Positions 53,027 to 61,936 of a DNA stretch of 64,000 nt are shown piece after piece. Below the pieces are notes generated by a model. The model did no database searches, was not told the DNA's origin, and was given only the letters and a program-made list of their open reading frames with translations. The position numbers and the translations under genes are program-made. Each line of letters starts with the position of its first letter. The first letter of the stretch is position 1. Origin of the DNA: GCA-2709075 sp038146865 (GTDB lineage Bacteria > Pseudomonadota > Alphaproteobacteria > MPNO01 > UBA2964); contig JAYQSL010000007.1 of NCBI GenBank assembly GCA_038146865.1, positions 310,001-374,000 on the forward strand, written 5' to 3'.

Positions 53027-55816
53027 CTACTGGCCTAATCTCTCAATGATAGAGGGTACGTGAACTTGGTCAGTCTTATAGTTTCCCGTCATCGCATACA
53101 TGATCCAGTTAACGCCAAAACGGAAAGCGTATTCACGTTGCCTCTCACCGTTGGGGACAACTGCAAACATTGGGAGTCCGTTTTTGTCCCTTGCCCATGC
53201 TCCCGCCCAATCATGGCTCCCAATGATTATTGATGAGACGCCATCATTATGGTTTCCCCCGCGTCGTTCTACCCAAACGGTACCTCCAGCCCACCTGCCT
53301 GGGAAACGGTCCAAAAGGTAAAATGCTTTAGTGAGCACATGGTCTGGAGGCACTTGCATTAGTGGAGGAACATCCAATTCGCCAATCAAATTTCTCAGCT
53401 TGGCTGAGGCAGAACTCCCCATGCCCAATATATTGGTGTTCACGCTCCCTTGTTCACGCGTGTCAAAAAGAATGGTGCCACCCGTCCGAAGATAGTTATT
53501 AAGTTTTGAGAGCGCCGCATCTGACGGGTTCCTTTGTGTTTCAACGACCGGCCAATAGAGCACTGTAAAAAAAGCGAGTTCATCTTTCTCTAAATTTACC
53601 CCGATTGGTTTTCCTGGTTCGATTGCTGTGCGGCTCTGGAGAACAACACTTAGACCCTCCATACCTGCTCTACTGACCGAGTCGATTTTGGCATTGCCGG
53701 TGATAACATAGGCAAGGTGGGTTCCCAGAGTTGCCCGAAGCCCAAGCTTTTCCTGGGGTGTCTGTGGAGATGACACAATATTTTTCGGGAGTCCGGTTTG
53801 ACCTTGGGCGTTCGCTTCTGCCCCAAGGTCTATCGTAAATATCAATAATAGAAAGCCTAGACAGCCCAAAACCGAATTTTGGCGTGTTTTGAAATGCGGT
53901 TTCAGCCCCCGGATCGCAAGGCTGATAAAAAGGTCAAGAATAACAAGTATCAACGCTATAAGTAGCAGCGAGGGTTTAAATTCGATCTCTGTTCTCTCAC
54001 TTAGTTTCTTTAGTTCTACGCCGTTAGGAATATTTTCTAAGGGTGTTAGATTATCTACACCAGAGGACAGATTTAATGTTATGCGTTGTCTCTTGGTTCC
54101 ATAATATCCTGGGGGATGGATATGCGATGTTTTTAGATTTGAGTAAGTTTTTCCACTAATAGAGATAGCTTGAGGCGGCGGTGCGCCTAAAACTCCGAAA
54201 CCATCCATGGTTTGAAGAGGCGGGTAAATCAAATCGCCGGTCTTTGTCTCCATGCCGCGGCTCAAAGCGATAATTCTGTTGAGCATTTTTATGAATAATC
54301 CTGAAATTGGTAAATTTGACCATTCAGTATTCGCGGTGACGTGAACCAGGACCAACCAACCTTCTCCTACTTGCTTCGCCGTCACCAGAGGTGTGCCGTC
54401 TGAGAGCCTAGCCCATGTCCGTTCTCTCAGGTTCTGGGTGGGTTCTGCGAGGATCTGTTTTTTAATTCTGATATCTGGGGGAATTTCGAGCCCGGCGAAT
54501 GGACTCGTCGAATGGAAGGGCATCAACTTTGCGGGCTTACTCCAAGACATAGTGCCACCCAACGCTCGTCCCGTATTTCTCAGCTTCACTGGCATAAGTG
54601 AGGGGTCAGTTCGCCCTAGGCCAGGCCCAGCAAAGCGCAATAGCACTCCCCCGCTCTCTAACCAGGTTAAAGCTTGTTTTGTCTCTGCACCGGTTAGATT
54701 TATTGCATCCGCAAGAATGAGCATGGAAAGGTCGCGTTTCAACAGATTGTTTATGGGTCCTCTGAAAGTTTCACTAAAGGGTTCCAGCGCGCGCATGATA
54801 TAAAATTCACTGCTAAGGAGTGGTTGTGATCCAGATCTCCCGTCTCGGGAAACAATACCTACGGGCCGCCGTCGCCAGTTTTCATCCAGTAGGAAGATGG
54901 ACCCCGCACTTTTATTCCCTTCAACTGAAATTCTAGCTGCCTTATTTTTTACCTCGCTTGGAATAGAAAAAATGACTTCTGCTGAGTTCTGACCATTCTG
55001 AAAGGCTGAGCTTGATCTGCTCAGCAGACGGCCATTTTTATCATCAATTCGGACATGCAGTTTTATCTCACCCTGTTTTTGAGCTCGGAGAACTTTTACC
55101 GACAGGCCTCCCGGCTTGCTAATCGGACTTTTTATCAGCTGAGCGAGATCTTTTTGTTCCGGGACAAATAACTGCAGCGACCCACGTTCTTGAAGGAGGC
55201 CGATCAACTTGGCGAGAGAGCTATTTCCGTGTCCATCACTGAGGTATCCTACTTGCGCAGAGCCCTCCAGTTTTAGTCCGGCGACAGCATTTGCTGCGGC
55301 TCTTAAGTTCTTTGGCCAGGGCACAGGTTGCATTGCTTTTAACTTTTTGCGGATATCTTGCGGTCTGAGAAGACCCGTTACCTCTACTTTTCCGTTGGAT
55401 TGATTGGGTGCAGTTGTGATCAATATCGCTGCACGCCCCTCCCTCTCCGCTTGATCGACAATTGAAAGGCCCGCGCGAATGGTTCGTGACCAATTCGGTG
55501 CCGCTGACCAGCCATCATCAATCACGATTACGACAGGCCCCGTGCCGTAAAATTTTTCTCCTGCATTCCATATTGGGCGTGCTAGGGCACAGATGATTAT
55601 TGCCGCAATCAGAAGCCGAAATATTAAGAGCCAAAACGGCGTGCCGGCCGGGGTTTCTTCTTGGGCGTTGAGTTCTCCCATTAGGAGAAGGGGGGGGAAG
55701 GGCTGAATTTTTGGAGGCGGTGGAGTAATGCGTAAGATCCACCAAATTATCGGCAAAGTCGTTAATGATAGAAGCATCCAAGGCGAAGCAAAAACAAGAG
55801 AGCCTAAACTAAGCAT
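53027..55816 (-). CDS. BatA-like N terminus plus DUF4159 membrane protein
   Basis: 929 aa protein from ATG 55816; a frame opens 8 codons earlier. The N-terminal segment ASPWMLLSLTTLPIIWWILR is the BatA-type double-helix start. A VWA-like domain follows with a degenerate metal site (VIVIDDGWSAAPNW). Further transmembrane helices lie near 620-640 and 655-675, and the C-terminal 200 residues form a DUF4159 domain including YWPVVETQRNP and FGVNWIMYAMTGNYKTDQ. It overlaps the DUF58 gene by 8 bases and precedes the VWA-like gene by 21 bases. Confidence 0.86.
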   Translation of the reverse strand: MLSLGSLVFASPWMLLSLTTLPIIWWILRITPPPPKIQPFPPLLLMGELNAQEETPAGTPFWLLIFRLLIAAIIICALARPIWNAGEKFYGTGPVVIVIDDGWSAAPNWSRTIRAGLSIVDQAEREGRAAILITTAPNQSNGKVEVTGLLRPQDIRKKLKAMQPVPWPKNLRAAANAVAGLKLEGSAQVGYLSDGHGNSSLAKLIGLLQERGSLQLFVPEQKDLAQLIKSPISKPGGLSVKVLRAQKQGEIKLHVRIDDKNGRLLSRSSSAFQNGQNSAEVIFSIPSEVKNKAARISVEGNKSAGSIFLLDENWRRRPVGIVSRDGRSGSQPLLSSEFYIMRALEPFSETFRGPINNLLKRDLSMLILADAINLTGAETKQALTWLESGGVLLRFAGPGLGRTDPSLMPVKLRNTGRALGGTMSWSKPAKLMPFHSTSPFAGLEIPPDIRIKKQILAEPTQNLRERTWARLSDGTPLVTAKQVGEGWLVLVHVTANTEWSNLPISGLFIKMLNRIIALSRGMETKTGDLIYPPLQTMDGFGVLGAPPPQAISISGKTYSNLKTSHIHPPGYYGTKRQRITLNLSSGVDNLTPLENIPNGVELKKLSERTEIEFKPSLLLIALILVILDLFISLAIRGLKPHFKTRQNSVLGCLGFLLLIFTIDLGAEANAQGQTGLPKNIVSSPQTPQEKLGLRATLGTHLAYVITGNAKIDSVSRAGMEGLSVVLQSRTAIEPGKPIGVNLEKDELAFFTVLYWPVVETQRNPSDAALSKLNNYLRTGGTILFDTREQGSVNTNILGMGSSASAKLRNLIGELDVPPLMQVPPDHVLTKAFYLLDRFPGRWAGGTVWVERRGGNHNDGVSSIIIGSHDWAGAWARDKNGLPMFAVVPNGERQREYAFRFGVNWIMYAMTGNYKTDQVHVPSIIERLGQ

Positions 55817-56708
55817 AAGAATGGTTCCCCGATTGGTCACTCGCAGAGTTATAGAGCGCTAACAACGCGGTCTCTGGCCTCTGGTCGGTTCCATGGTTGG
55901 TACACGTCCAACCCAGACTTTGGGCAATCGTGGTTACTGAGTTACGGTGGTTGGATATTAAACGGGTAAATTCAGCCTGAATATTTTCTGCGCGACCGAA
56001 GGTCAATGAACCCTCATTTTCTAGACCATCAAAACGTATTCGTCCGGAAAAAGGAAAGTTATCCTCTGCCGGATCATAAATTTGTAGCATATGTCCCTTT
56101 ATGCCTTTTGAAGCCATGGACCTAATTATTTTCTCCAATTTTTCGGTCGGAAAGAGAAAATCAGAGATCACAATCACGTGAGCATTTTTTGGCAAGTTCT
56201 CTCCATTTGGCGGTGTTCCCGCATTAGATTGCGGGGGGGACATCAATATCTCTAGTATTTCGTTTAACGTGCTCCTATTAGAGACGGGGGGCATACCAGA
56301 CCCTAGGAGAGCAACGCGTTCTCCGCCTTTAATTAGTAAAGAGCATAATGCCAGGGCCAATACGATAGCTCGGATGAGTTTGTCGGGTAGTTCTGGACGA
56401 GATTTAAAATTCATGGATTGAGATTGGTCGACCCAGATCCAAGTACTTTGCGCGAGTTCCCACTCATTCTCCCGAATATAGGGCACTGAGCGCTTTGCTG
56501 TCTGTTTCCAATCAACGCGGCTAACTGTATCACCTTGTTGGTAAGGTCGAAATTCCCAAAATGTATCCCCCAGCCCGGCTTGTCGGCGACCGTGGGTCCC
56601 CTGTAATATTGTGGCAGCTATCCTGTCCGCGGCAATTTGAATTGCTGGCAGAGAAGAGGAAAGCCTCCCCGATTCTTTTTGAATTGAATTAGATAGGTTG
56701 ACGGGCAT
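55809..56708 (-). CDS. DUF58 domain protein
   Basis: 299 aa cytosolic protein with the DUF58 signature GLGDTFWEFRPYQQGDTVSRVDWKQTAKR (about residues 43-71, quoted in two parts of the frame) followed by an acidic W-V-D-Q-S-Q-S segment of a VWA-type metal site. DUF58 proteins occur almost always beside MoxR ATPases. ATG 56708 is chosen to fit the family; the open frame extends to 56792 but would overlap moxR. It starts 19 bases after the moxR stop. Confidence 0.88.
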   Translation of the reverse strand: MPVNLSNSIQKESGRLSSSLPAIQIAADRIAATILQGTHGRRQAGLGDTFWEFRPYQQGDTVSRVDWKQTAKRSVPYIRENEWELAQSTWIWVDQSQSMNFKSRPELPDKLIRAIVLALALCSLLIKGGERVALLGSGMPPVSNRSTLNEILEILMSPPQSNAGTPPNGENLPKNAHVIVISDFLFPTEKLEKIIRSMASKGIKGHMLQIYDPAEDNFPFSGRIRFDGLENEGSLTFGRAENIQAEFTRLISNHRNSVTTIAQSLGWTCTNHGTDQRPETALLALYNSASDQSGNHSYA

Positions 56709-56727
56709 TATGAGAATATTTTGAGGA

Positions 56728-57711
56728 TCATCCCAAACGCTCGCAAAGCCGATCAATAACATCGTCAACGGTAAGTCCGTCAGCCCTTGCACTAAAGGTC
56801 AGTGCAATACGGTGCCTCAATACCGGTTTTGCAAGATCAATAAGATCCTCAATGGACGGCGAAAATCTTCCTTCAATTAAAGCTTTGGCACGTATTGCTA
56901 GCATTAGAGCCTGGCTTGCGCGGGGACCTGGGCCCCAAAGGATTTGGTTCTTTAATTCCGGCAGGCCCTGTCCCGAGGGTCTAGCTGATCTCACAATGTC
57001 TAGGATCGATTGAACGACGCTATCACCAACGGGTAGTTGTCGAACAAGGTTTTGTGCTTCAATAAGTTCTTCTGCATTTAGAACCTCGGACGCCGAGTTA
57101 GTTTCAATGCCCGTGGTTTTTAAAAGAACTTCGCGTTCTGCCTCTAAGGATGGGTAGCCGATATTTATCTGCATTAAAAAACGATCGAGCTGAGCTTCTG
57201 GAAGCGGATATGTTCCCTCCTGCTCAATCGGATTCTGCGTGGCTAGAACATGGAAGGGGCGTGGCAAGTCGTTTGTCGCTCCGGCAATCGAAACGCGCCT
57301 TTCCTGCATCGCTTGAAGTAATGCAGATTGAGTTCGTGGGCTAGCACGATTGATTTCGTCAGCCATTAGAAGTTGGCAAAAAATCGGTCCTTTGATGAAA
57401 CGGAAGGAACGGGTGCCAGTTGCATTTTCGTCGAGAATCTCGGATCCCAAAATATCGGGAGGCATAAGGTCTGGGGTGAATTGTACCCTTTTATCTTCAA
57501 GTCCTAGGACGGTTCCGAGGGTATCAACGAGAAGCGTTTTTCCAAGGCCTGGAACCCCCACTATTAGACAATGTCCACCTGCTAGAATTGTTGCTAGCGT
57601 CTCTAATATAACTTCTTCTTGGCCATAGATTACCCTTCCGATACTCTCGCGAATTGCGGTCATTCGGGTGCCGAACTCTTCAATCTTCCCGGCTAAATCC
57701 TGCTCATTCAT
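56728..57711 (-). CDS. MoxR-family AAA ATPase
   Basis: 327 aa AAA+ ATPase of the MoxR group. Walker A GVPGLGKT is at 52-59, Walker B is LLMADEINRA, and a conserved ATQNPIEQEGTYPLPEAQLDRFLM stretch follows (residues about 155-178). MoxR proteins act as chaperones with VWA-domain partners in metal insertion, stress response or complex assembly. Start 57711 has GAGGA before ATG and the usual length; the open frame reaches 57780. It leads a four-gene minus-strand operon. Confidence 0.94.
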   Translation of the reverse strand: MNEQDLAGKIEEFGTRMTAIRESIGRVIYGQEEVILETLATILAGGHCLIVGVPGLGKTLLVDTLGTVLGLEDKRVQFTPDLMPPDILGSEILDENATGTRSFRFIKGPIFCQLLMADEINRASPRTQSALLQAMQERRVSIAGATNDLPRPFHVLATQNPIEQEGTYPLPEAQLDRFLMQINIGYPSLEAEREVLLKTTGIETNSASEVLNAEELIEAQNLVRQLPVGDSVVQSILDIVRSARPSGQGLPELKNQILWGPGPRASQALMLAIRAKALIEGRFSPSIEDLIDLAKPVLRHRIALTFSARADGLTVDDVIDRLCERLG

Positions 57712-57798
57712 GAAGTCCTCATTTGCTCCTTGGGTACGAGATGGGGTAAGAGAAAAAGTCTCTGACAAAGTGTCCTCCAAAGTTGGGAGCGCCTAAAT

Positions 57799-58338
57799 AT
57801 GGAAAAATCCGTACTGGCGGGTTTGAAAGAAATACCCTCAAATTCTCCTGAGGGGCATAGCTTCTGCGGTGATATTGACATGCGCATCACTCGTAGTGGC
57901 ACCTGGTATTATCATGGCTCACCGATTAGACGAAAACAATTGGTAAAGCTATTTTCTTCTGTATTAATTAGAGATGAGGAAGGAGACTTTTGGCTCGAGA
58001 CCCCGGCCGAAAAATGTCGAATTCAAGTTGAAGATGCTCCATTTGTGGCCGTAAGTATGGATGTGGTCGGCAAAGGGCGGGAACAGATCGTCAAATTTTT
58101 GACAAACGTTGAAGAACAAGTGATTGCAACACCAGAGAATCCAATTTGGGTGGATATAAACCCCGAGAGCCTTGAGCCCTCGCCCTATATCCTTGTGCGA
58201 GATGGACTTCACGCCTTGATTTCTCGTGCCGTATTCTACGAGCTTGTCGAACTTGGAGTAGAAGAAGAGTCCCCTGAGGGTAAATTCTTAGGAGTTTGGA
58301 GTGGGGGCGTTTTTTTTAAACTAGGGGCAGTTTCCTGA
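57799..58338 (+). CDS. DUF1285 domain protein
   Basis: 179 aa protein of the DUF1285 family, small and cytosolic. The segment CGDIDMRITRSGTWYYHGSPI near 25-45 and RKQLVKLFSSVLIRDEEGDFWLETPAEKCRI are characteristic. Its function is unknown. It diverges from moxR and starts a plus-strand run (Nudix, DUF6111, cca); the next gene starts 1 base after its stop. Confidence 0.85.
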   Translation: MEKSVLAGLKEIPSNSPEGHSFCGDIDMRITRSGTWYYHGSPIRRKQLVKLFSSVLIRDEEGDFWLETPAEKCRIQVEDAPFVAVSMDVVGKGREQIVKFLTNVEEQVIATPENPIWVDINPESLEPSPYILVRDGLHALISRAVFYELVELGVEEESPEGKFLGVWSGGVFFKLGAVS

Positions 58339-58339
58339 T

Positions 58340-58927
58340 TTGGGAGACTTAGAGAAAATAAGAGAAGTTTTTGCTCATTCTCGTCTCGGGAGAAAGGACG
58401 AAATCTCTGAGTGGCCGAAGTCGGATGAGCCTGGGGTGCGGTCCGCAGCTGTCCTCGTTCCACTTATTAATCACCCCAAAGCCACTATTTTGTTGACCAA
58501 AAGGAGTTCCTCTTTACCGGACCACGCGGGCCAAGTGGCATTTCCTGGCGGACAAATGGAACCCGGAGATGTCTACCCCGAGGATACAGCGTTGAGGGAG
58601 GCTCAGGAGGAAGTAGGCCTTGATCCCTCGAAGATCGAATTAATCGGGAGACTCAGCCCGCGCCAAACTGGCACAGGTTTTCACGTAATTCCTGTTGTCG
58701 GTATCCTCCAACCGCCCTTAAATCTTAAAGCCGACCCCGCTGAGGTGGATGTCGTGTTTGAGGTGCCTCTTAGTGAACTTGCTCGGGAGGCAAATTTTAG
58801 CCTGGAGAATGTCTGTAATAATGGCAATAAACGTTCTTATTGGGTATTGAAACATGATAGTTTTTTTATCTGGGGACTTACCGCCAGAATATTAAAAGAA
58901 TTTTCAAGTTTATTGAGGTTATTATGA
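58340..58927 (+). CDS. CoA pyrophosphatase, NudL-like Nudix hydrolase
   Basis: 195 aa Nudix protein of the UPF0035/NudL group, which hydrolyses CoA and related pyrophosphates. The family signature LTKRSSSLPDHAGQVAFPGG (about 52-71) precedes a full Nudix box GGQMEPGDVYPE...REAQEEVGL with all acidic ligands. The start is TTG just behind the DUF1285 stop; no ATG is available, so coupling is probable. It overlaps the DUF6111-like gene as ATGA. Confidence 0.9.
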   Translation: MGDLEKIREVFAHSRLGRKDEISEWPKSDEPGVRSAAVLVPLINHPKATILLTKRSSSLPDHAGQVAFPGGQMEPGDVYPEDTALREAQEEVGLDPSKIELIGRLSPRQTGTGFHVIPVVGILQPPLNLKADPAEVDVVFEVPLSELAREANFSLENVCNNGNKRSYWVLKHDSFFIWGLTARILKEFSSLLRLL

Positions 58928-59166
58928 TCAGAGTATTGTTGCTCACGGTGGTGCCTTTCTTTTTACCCACTGTGGCCTATGTTTTATGGAGAGTCTTTCT
59001 ACCCGTGCGTTTCGGTGGCTCTGCGGCGATAGACAGAGATGAGTGGGAACCTTTGCCCTGGAAGTGGCTTGTTTTGGCGGGAGGGTTTTTGGTCGTAGTT
59101 GCCATTTCAATTTCTATAATATTTCCAGACCTTCTCGCCCACAGCGGCTCGGTTCATAAAAATTGA
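58924..59166 (+). CDS. Small membrane protein, DUF6111-like
   Basis: 80 aa protein with two hydrophobic helices (about 3-25 and 47-70) and a short soluble C terminus. It resembles the alphaproteobacterial DUF6111 family that sits between a Nudix gene and the CCA-adding enzyme gene. The function is unknown. It overlaps the Nudix gene by 4 bases and is 9 bases from cca, so it is part of that unit. Confidence 0.7.
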   Translation: MIRVLLLTVVPFFLPTVAYVLWRVFLPVRFGGSAAIDRDEWEPLPWKWLVLAGGFLVVVAISISIIFPDLLAHSGSVHKN

Positions 59167-59175
59167 ACATGCATT

Positions 59176-60453
59176 ATGTATGATTTAACCCCTGTCGATC
59201 GTCTCAAATTACCGGATCGATTGCGAGGTGCTTTTGTAGAACAAGTCATCGATATCCTCTCATCAGCTGGGGGACCTGTTCGATTTGTTGGTGGCTGCAT
59301 TCGAGACACAATCTTAGGTAAAGAAGTCCGTGACATTGATATCGCTACCCAAGAAGAGCCAGGAAATGTCATGCGGTTGCTGGAGAACGCTAATATAAAA
59401 GTGATCCCCTCAGGTTTAACACATGGAACCGTGACGGCAGTGTTGGAAGGGCAAGTAATTGAAATTACGTCTCTCAGGAAAGACATAAAAACGGATGGAC
59501 GTAGGGCTTGCGTCGAATTTTCTCAGGATTGGCATGCGGATGCGATGCGTCGAGACTTTACAATCAATGCCCTTTACTGTGACTCGGATGGAACGCTTTA
59601 TGACCCGGTTGAAGGTCTTGAAGACATCAAGGCCCAACGAGTGCGCTTCATCGGAAACGCTAAGTCACGTATTTCAGAGGACTTCCTCAGAATACTCAGG
59701 TTTTTTAGATTTTTTGCTTGGTACGGGGCGGCGGCCCCGGATCATGAGGCCTTGATCGCGTGCCAAAAGGCATCTCCTAATCTCAAAAGAATAGCTGGTG
59801 AACGGCTCTGGCAGGAGTTATCTCGGCTTTTGTTGGCTCCTGATACAAGGCGTGCCCTTCGACTAATGTCAGAAACTGGAATTTTTAACAGCATTTTCCC
59901 GGATATTGGCGCAATCAAACTCGACGAAAAGGCAGCTTTTACTATGGCCAGATTAGAGGATAGCCTCGGACAACCGCCTGAGCCCATTCGTCGTCTGGCT
60001 GCACTATTTTATTCAGCCTGTGATCAAGAGCAGGAGTTAAGTTTTACTGTGAGCAAGCGGCTCGCTCATTCCAATAAGGAGCAAGACCGTCTCTGTAATC
60101 TCCTCACGCTTCCGATTCCTGTCGGTGGAGATTTTTCAATTGATCAAAACCGCCAAAATTTTTACTTACTGGACAACTCTGAAGCGTATTCTGATATTTT
60201 GCTGCTACGGCAGGTTTTAGCTGGAGCAGAGGGACCAGAATGGCATGATGCATTTCGAATACCATGGGAATATCCACCACCAAAATTCCCGATTGGTGGA
60301 GCTGATGTAATATCCATGGGAATGGAGGCGGGTCCCAATGTGGGTCAAATATTGAAGCAGTTGGAGGATGGGTGGGTAAAAGGCAATTTTGTTGATAGTC
60401 GAGAAATGCTTTTGGAGAAATTGAAAACTCGATTGGAGATTAGGTCCATTTAA
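59176..60453 (+). CDS. cca: CCA tRNA nucleotidyltransferase
   Basis: 425 aa class II nucleotidyltransferase that adds or repairs the CCA end of tRNAs. The catalytic region FVGGCIRDTILGKEVRDIDIA at 37-57 holds the GG, the arginine and the D-x-D (53-55) motifs. The RRDFTINALY motif near 130 and the helical neck and body follow. The tRNA-Leu in this window carries CCA in the gene, so the enzyme may mainly repair ends here. Its last 14 bases overlap the convergent hemF end. Confidence 0.9.
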   Translation: MYDLTPVDRLKLPDRLRGAFVEQVIDILSSAGGPVRFVGGCIRDTILGKEVRDIDIATQEEPGNVMRLLENANIKVIPSGLTHGTVTAVLEGQVIEITSLRKDIKTDGRRACVEFSQDWHADAMRRDFTINALYCDSDGTLYDPVEGLEDIKAQRVRFIGNAKSRISEDFLRILRFFRFFAWYGAAAPDHEALIACQKASPNLKRIAGERLWQELSRLLLAPDTRRALRLMSETGIFNSIFPDIGAIKLDEKAAFTMARLEDSLGQPPEPIRRLAALFYSACDQEQELSFTVSKRLAHSNKEQDRLCNLLTLPIPVGGDFSIDQNRQNFYLLDNSEAYSDILLLRQVLAGAEGPEWHDAFRIPWEYPPPKFPIGGADVISMGMEAGPNVGQILKQLEDGWVKGNFVDSREMLLEKLKTRLEIRSI

Positions 60454-61300
60454 CTTCTGGGGGCATGGACATCAAAATTGCTTCAACGTTACCACCAGTT
60501 CGAAGTCCAAATTTTGTGCCACGGTCATACAATAAATTAAATTCAACGTATCTGCCGCGACGTACTAGTTGGTGTTGTCTTTGCTCTTCTGTCCACGGAC
60601 GCTCCATTCGTGATCGGACTATCTCCGGATAGACTTCCAGAAAGGTCTGTCCGACATCTTTGGTAAATGCAAAATCTTTATTCCAATCTCCGGTATCAAG
60701 ATAATCATAGAAAATACCGCCTGCTCCTCTGGGTTCCTCTCGGTGCTGAAGGTAAAAATACTTATCGCATTCTTCTCGAAATTTTTTGTAGTACGTTTGG
60801 TCATGTTTATGGCAGCAGGCCTCGAGTTTTTTGTGAAATAACGCTTCCATCTCGGGATCAGGATACATTGGTGTTAGATCAATTCCTCCGCCAAACCATG
60901 TTTTGCTCGTACAGATAAAGCGCGTGTTCATATGAATTGCAGGAACTAAAGGCGAGCACATATGGGCGACGACGGATAATCCTGAAGCCCAAAATTTGGG
61001 ATTATCCTGTGCACCAGGTATTTCTGATCGAAATTCAGGCGAAAATTCTCCAAAGACAGTTGAAATATTTACTCCGACTTTTTCGAAGACATTTCCATGC
61101 ATTATGGACATTTCCCCGCCCCCGCCTGGAGCACCAGTATGATCGGTTCTTTCCCATATTTTGCGTTGAAATTCCCCCGGCTTTGTCGTTCGGTTTCTTG
61201 CCTCTTGGGTTGATTCTATGTCCTCAAAAGACAGGCAAATCTCATCACGAAGTGACTTGAACCATGCTGTCGCATCAAATTTATGATTTTCTACCTTCAA
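60440..61300 (-). CDS. hemF: Oxygen-dependent coproporphyrinogen III oxidase
   Basis: HemF, 286 aa, the O2-using enzyme that converts coproporphyrinogen III to protoporphyrinogen IX in heme synthesis. Characteristic segments are GGGEMSIMHGNVFEKVGVN near 60-78, HMNTRFICTSKTWFGGGIDLTP, GGIFYDYLDTGDW and the C-terminal GGNVEAILMSMPPEVKW. The length is normal. Its ATG overlaps the trmL stop. Heme made here serves the cytochromes of petBC. Confidence 0.96.
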   Translation of the reverse strand: MKVENHKFDATAWFKSLRDEICLSFEDIESTQEARNRTTKPGEFQRKIWERTDHTGAPGGGGEMSIMHGNVFEKVGVNISTVFGEFSPEFRSEIPGAQDNPKFWASGLSVVAHMCSPLVPAIHMNTRFICTSKTWFGGGIDLTPMYPDPEMEALFHKKLEACCHKHDQTYYKKFREECDKYFYLQHREEPRGAGGIFYDYLDTGDWNKDFAFTKDVGQTFLEVYPEIVRSRMERPWTEEQRQHQLVRRGRYVEFNLLYDRGTKFGLRTGGNVEAILMSMPPEVKWT

Positions 61301-61770
61301 ATCTCATCCTCAATTTCATTTAGCCGCGGGTAGCCATTAGTTTGCCGCAATCCCTCGCCGAGGGCGATAGCTGCGGCCGCCGCCACGTTCAAAGACCTTT
61401 TCCCTTTGGCCATTGGTATCAACAATCTCCCTTCGCACTCCTCATGGACAATCTCAGGAACCCCGGCAGACTCTCGCCCTAACAAAAGTATGTCGCTGGC
61501 ACGAAATTTAAAGTGTAGAAGAGAGGTTGAGCTTTTAGTGGTCATTAGTATTACGCGTCCAGATTTTACCGATAAAAAATCATTCCAACTCTTGTGTCGC
61601 AAAAATTCGAGATCGGCCAAGTAATCCATGCCTGCGCGTTTTATTCGTTTGTCGTCCAAAGGAAAACCACATGGTTCTATGATGTCTACGCCAACGTTCA
61701 AGCACGCAGCTAATCTGAGCATTGTGCCCAAATTCTGGGGAATATCTGGTTGATAGAGTGCGAGACGCAT
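61297..61770 (-). CDS. trmL: tRNA (cytidine(34)-2'-O)-methyltransferase TrmL
   Basis: SPOUT methyltransferase of 157 aa that methylates the wobble ribose of tRNA-Leu(CmAA) and tRNA-Leu(cmnm5UmAA) in E. coli. The trefoil-knot motifs are present: LYQPDIPQNLGTMLRLAACL near 4-23, DILLLGRESAGVPE and IPMAKGKRSLNVAAAAAIALGE. It overlaps hemF by ATGA. The tRNA-Leu(CAA) encoded at 22622 is a likely target. Family members close to SpoU/TrmH differ by length, so this is a good call. Confidence 0.9.
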   Translation of the reverse strand: MRLALYQPDIPQNLGTMLRLAACLNVGVDIIEPCGFPLDDKRIKRAGMDYLADLEFLRHKSWNDFLSVKSGRVILMTTKSSTSLLHFKFRASDILLLGRESAGVPEIVHEECEGRLLIPMAKGKRSLNVAAAAAIALGEGLRQTNGYPRLNEIEDEI

Positions 61771-61812
61771 TTACAAACCTTTGCATGTCAACGATTATCA
61801 ACTATACCCTTT

Positions 61813-61839
61813 CGCGTCTGTCTCTGCTTGGGAGACGCG
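61813..61839 (+). other. Inverted repeat in the petA leader (first hairpin)
   Basis: CGCGTCT (61813-61819) pairs with AGACGCG (61833-61839) across a 13-base loop, and an alternative inner pairing GTCTC/GAGAC exists. It lies in the 166-base divergent gap between trmL and petA, upstream of a second hairpin at 61850. Confidence 0.45.
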
Positions 61840-61849
61840 TTAATAACTT

Positions 61850-61874
61850 CTGCGGCGTTACGCCGCAGTGTTTT
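61850..61874 (+). other. Terminator-like hairpin in the petA leader (second hairpin)
   Basis: CTGCGGCG (61850-61857) pairs perfectly with CGCCGCAG (61861-61868) across TTA, followed by TGTTTT. It stands about 70 bases before petA ATG. The shape is that of a rho-independent terminator with a short T run, so an attenuator or an mRNA-stability element is possible; it could also simply end a transcript running from trmL's other side. Confidence 0.5.
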
Positions 61875-61936
61875 GGCCGGGAAGAGCGTTATTCAATACT
61901 AAATAGTAGGGCTCAAGAACAATATGAGAGATAAAC

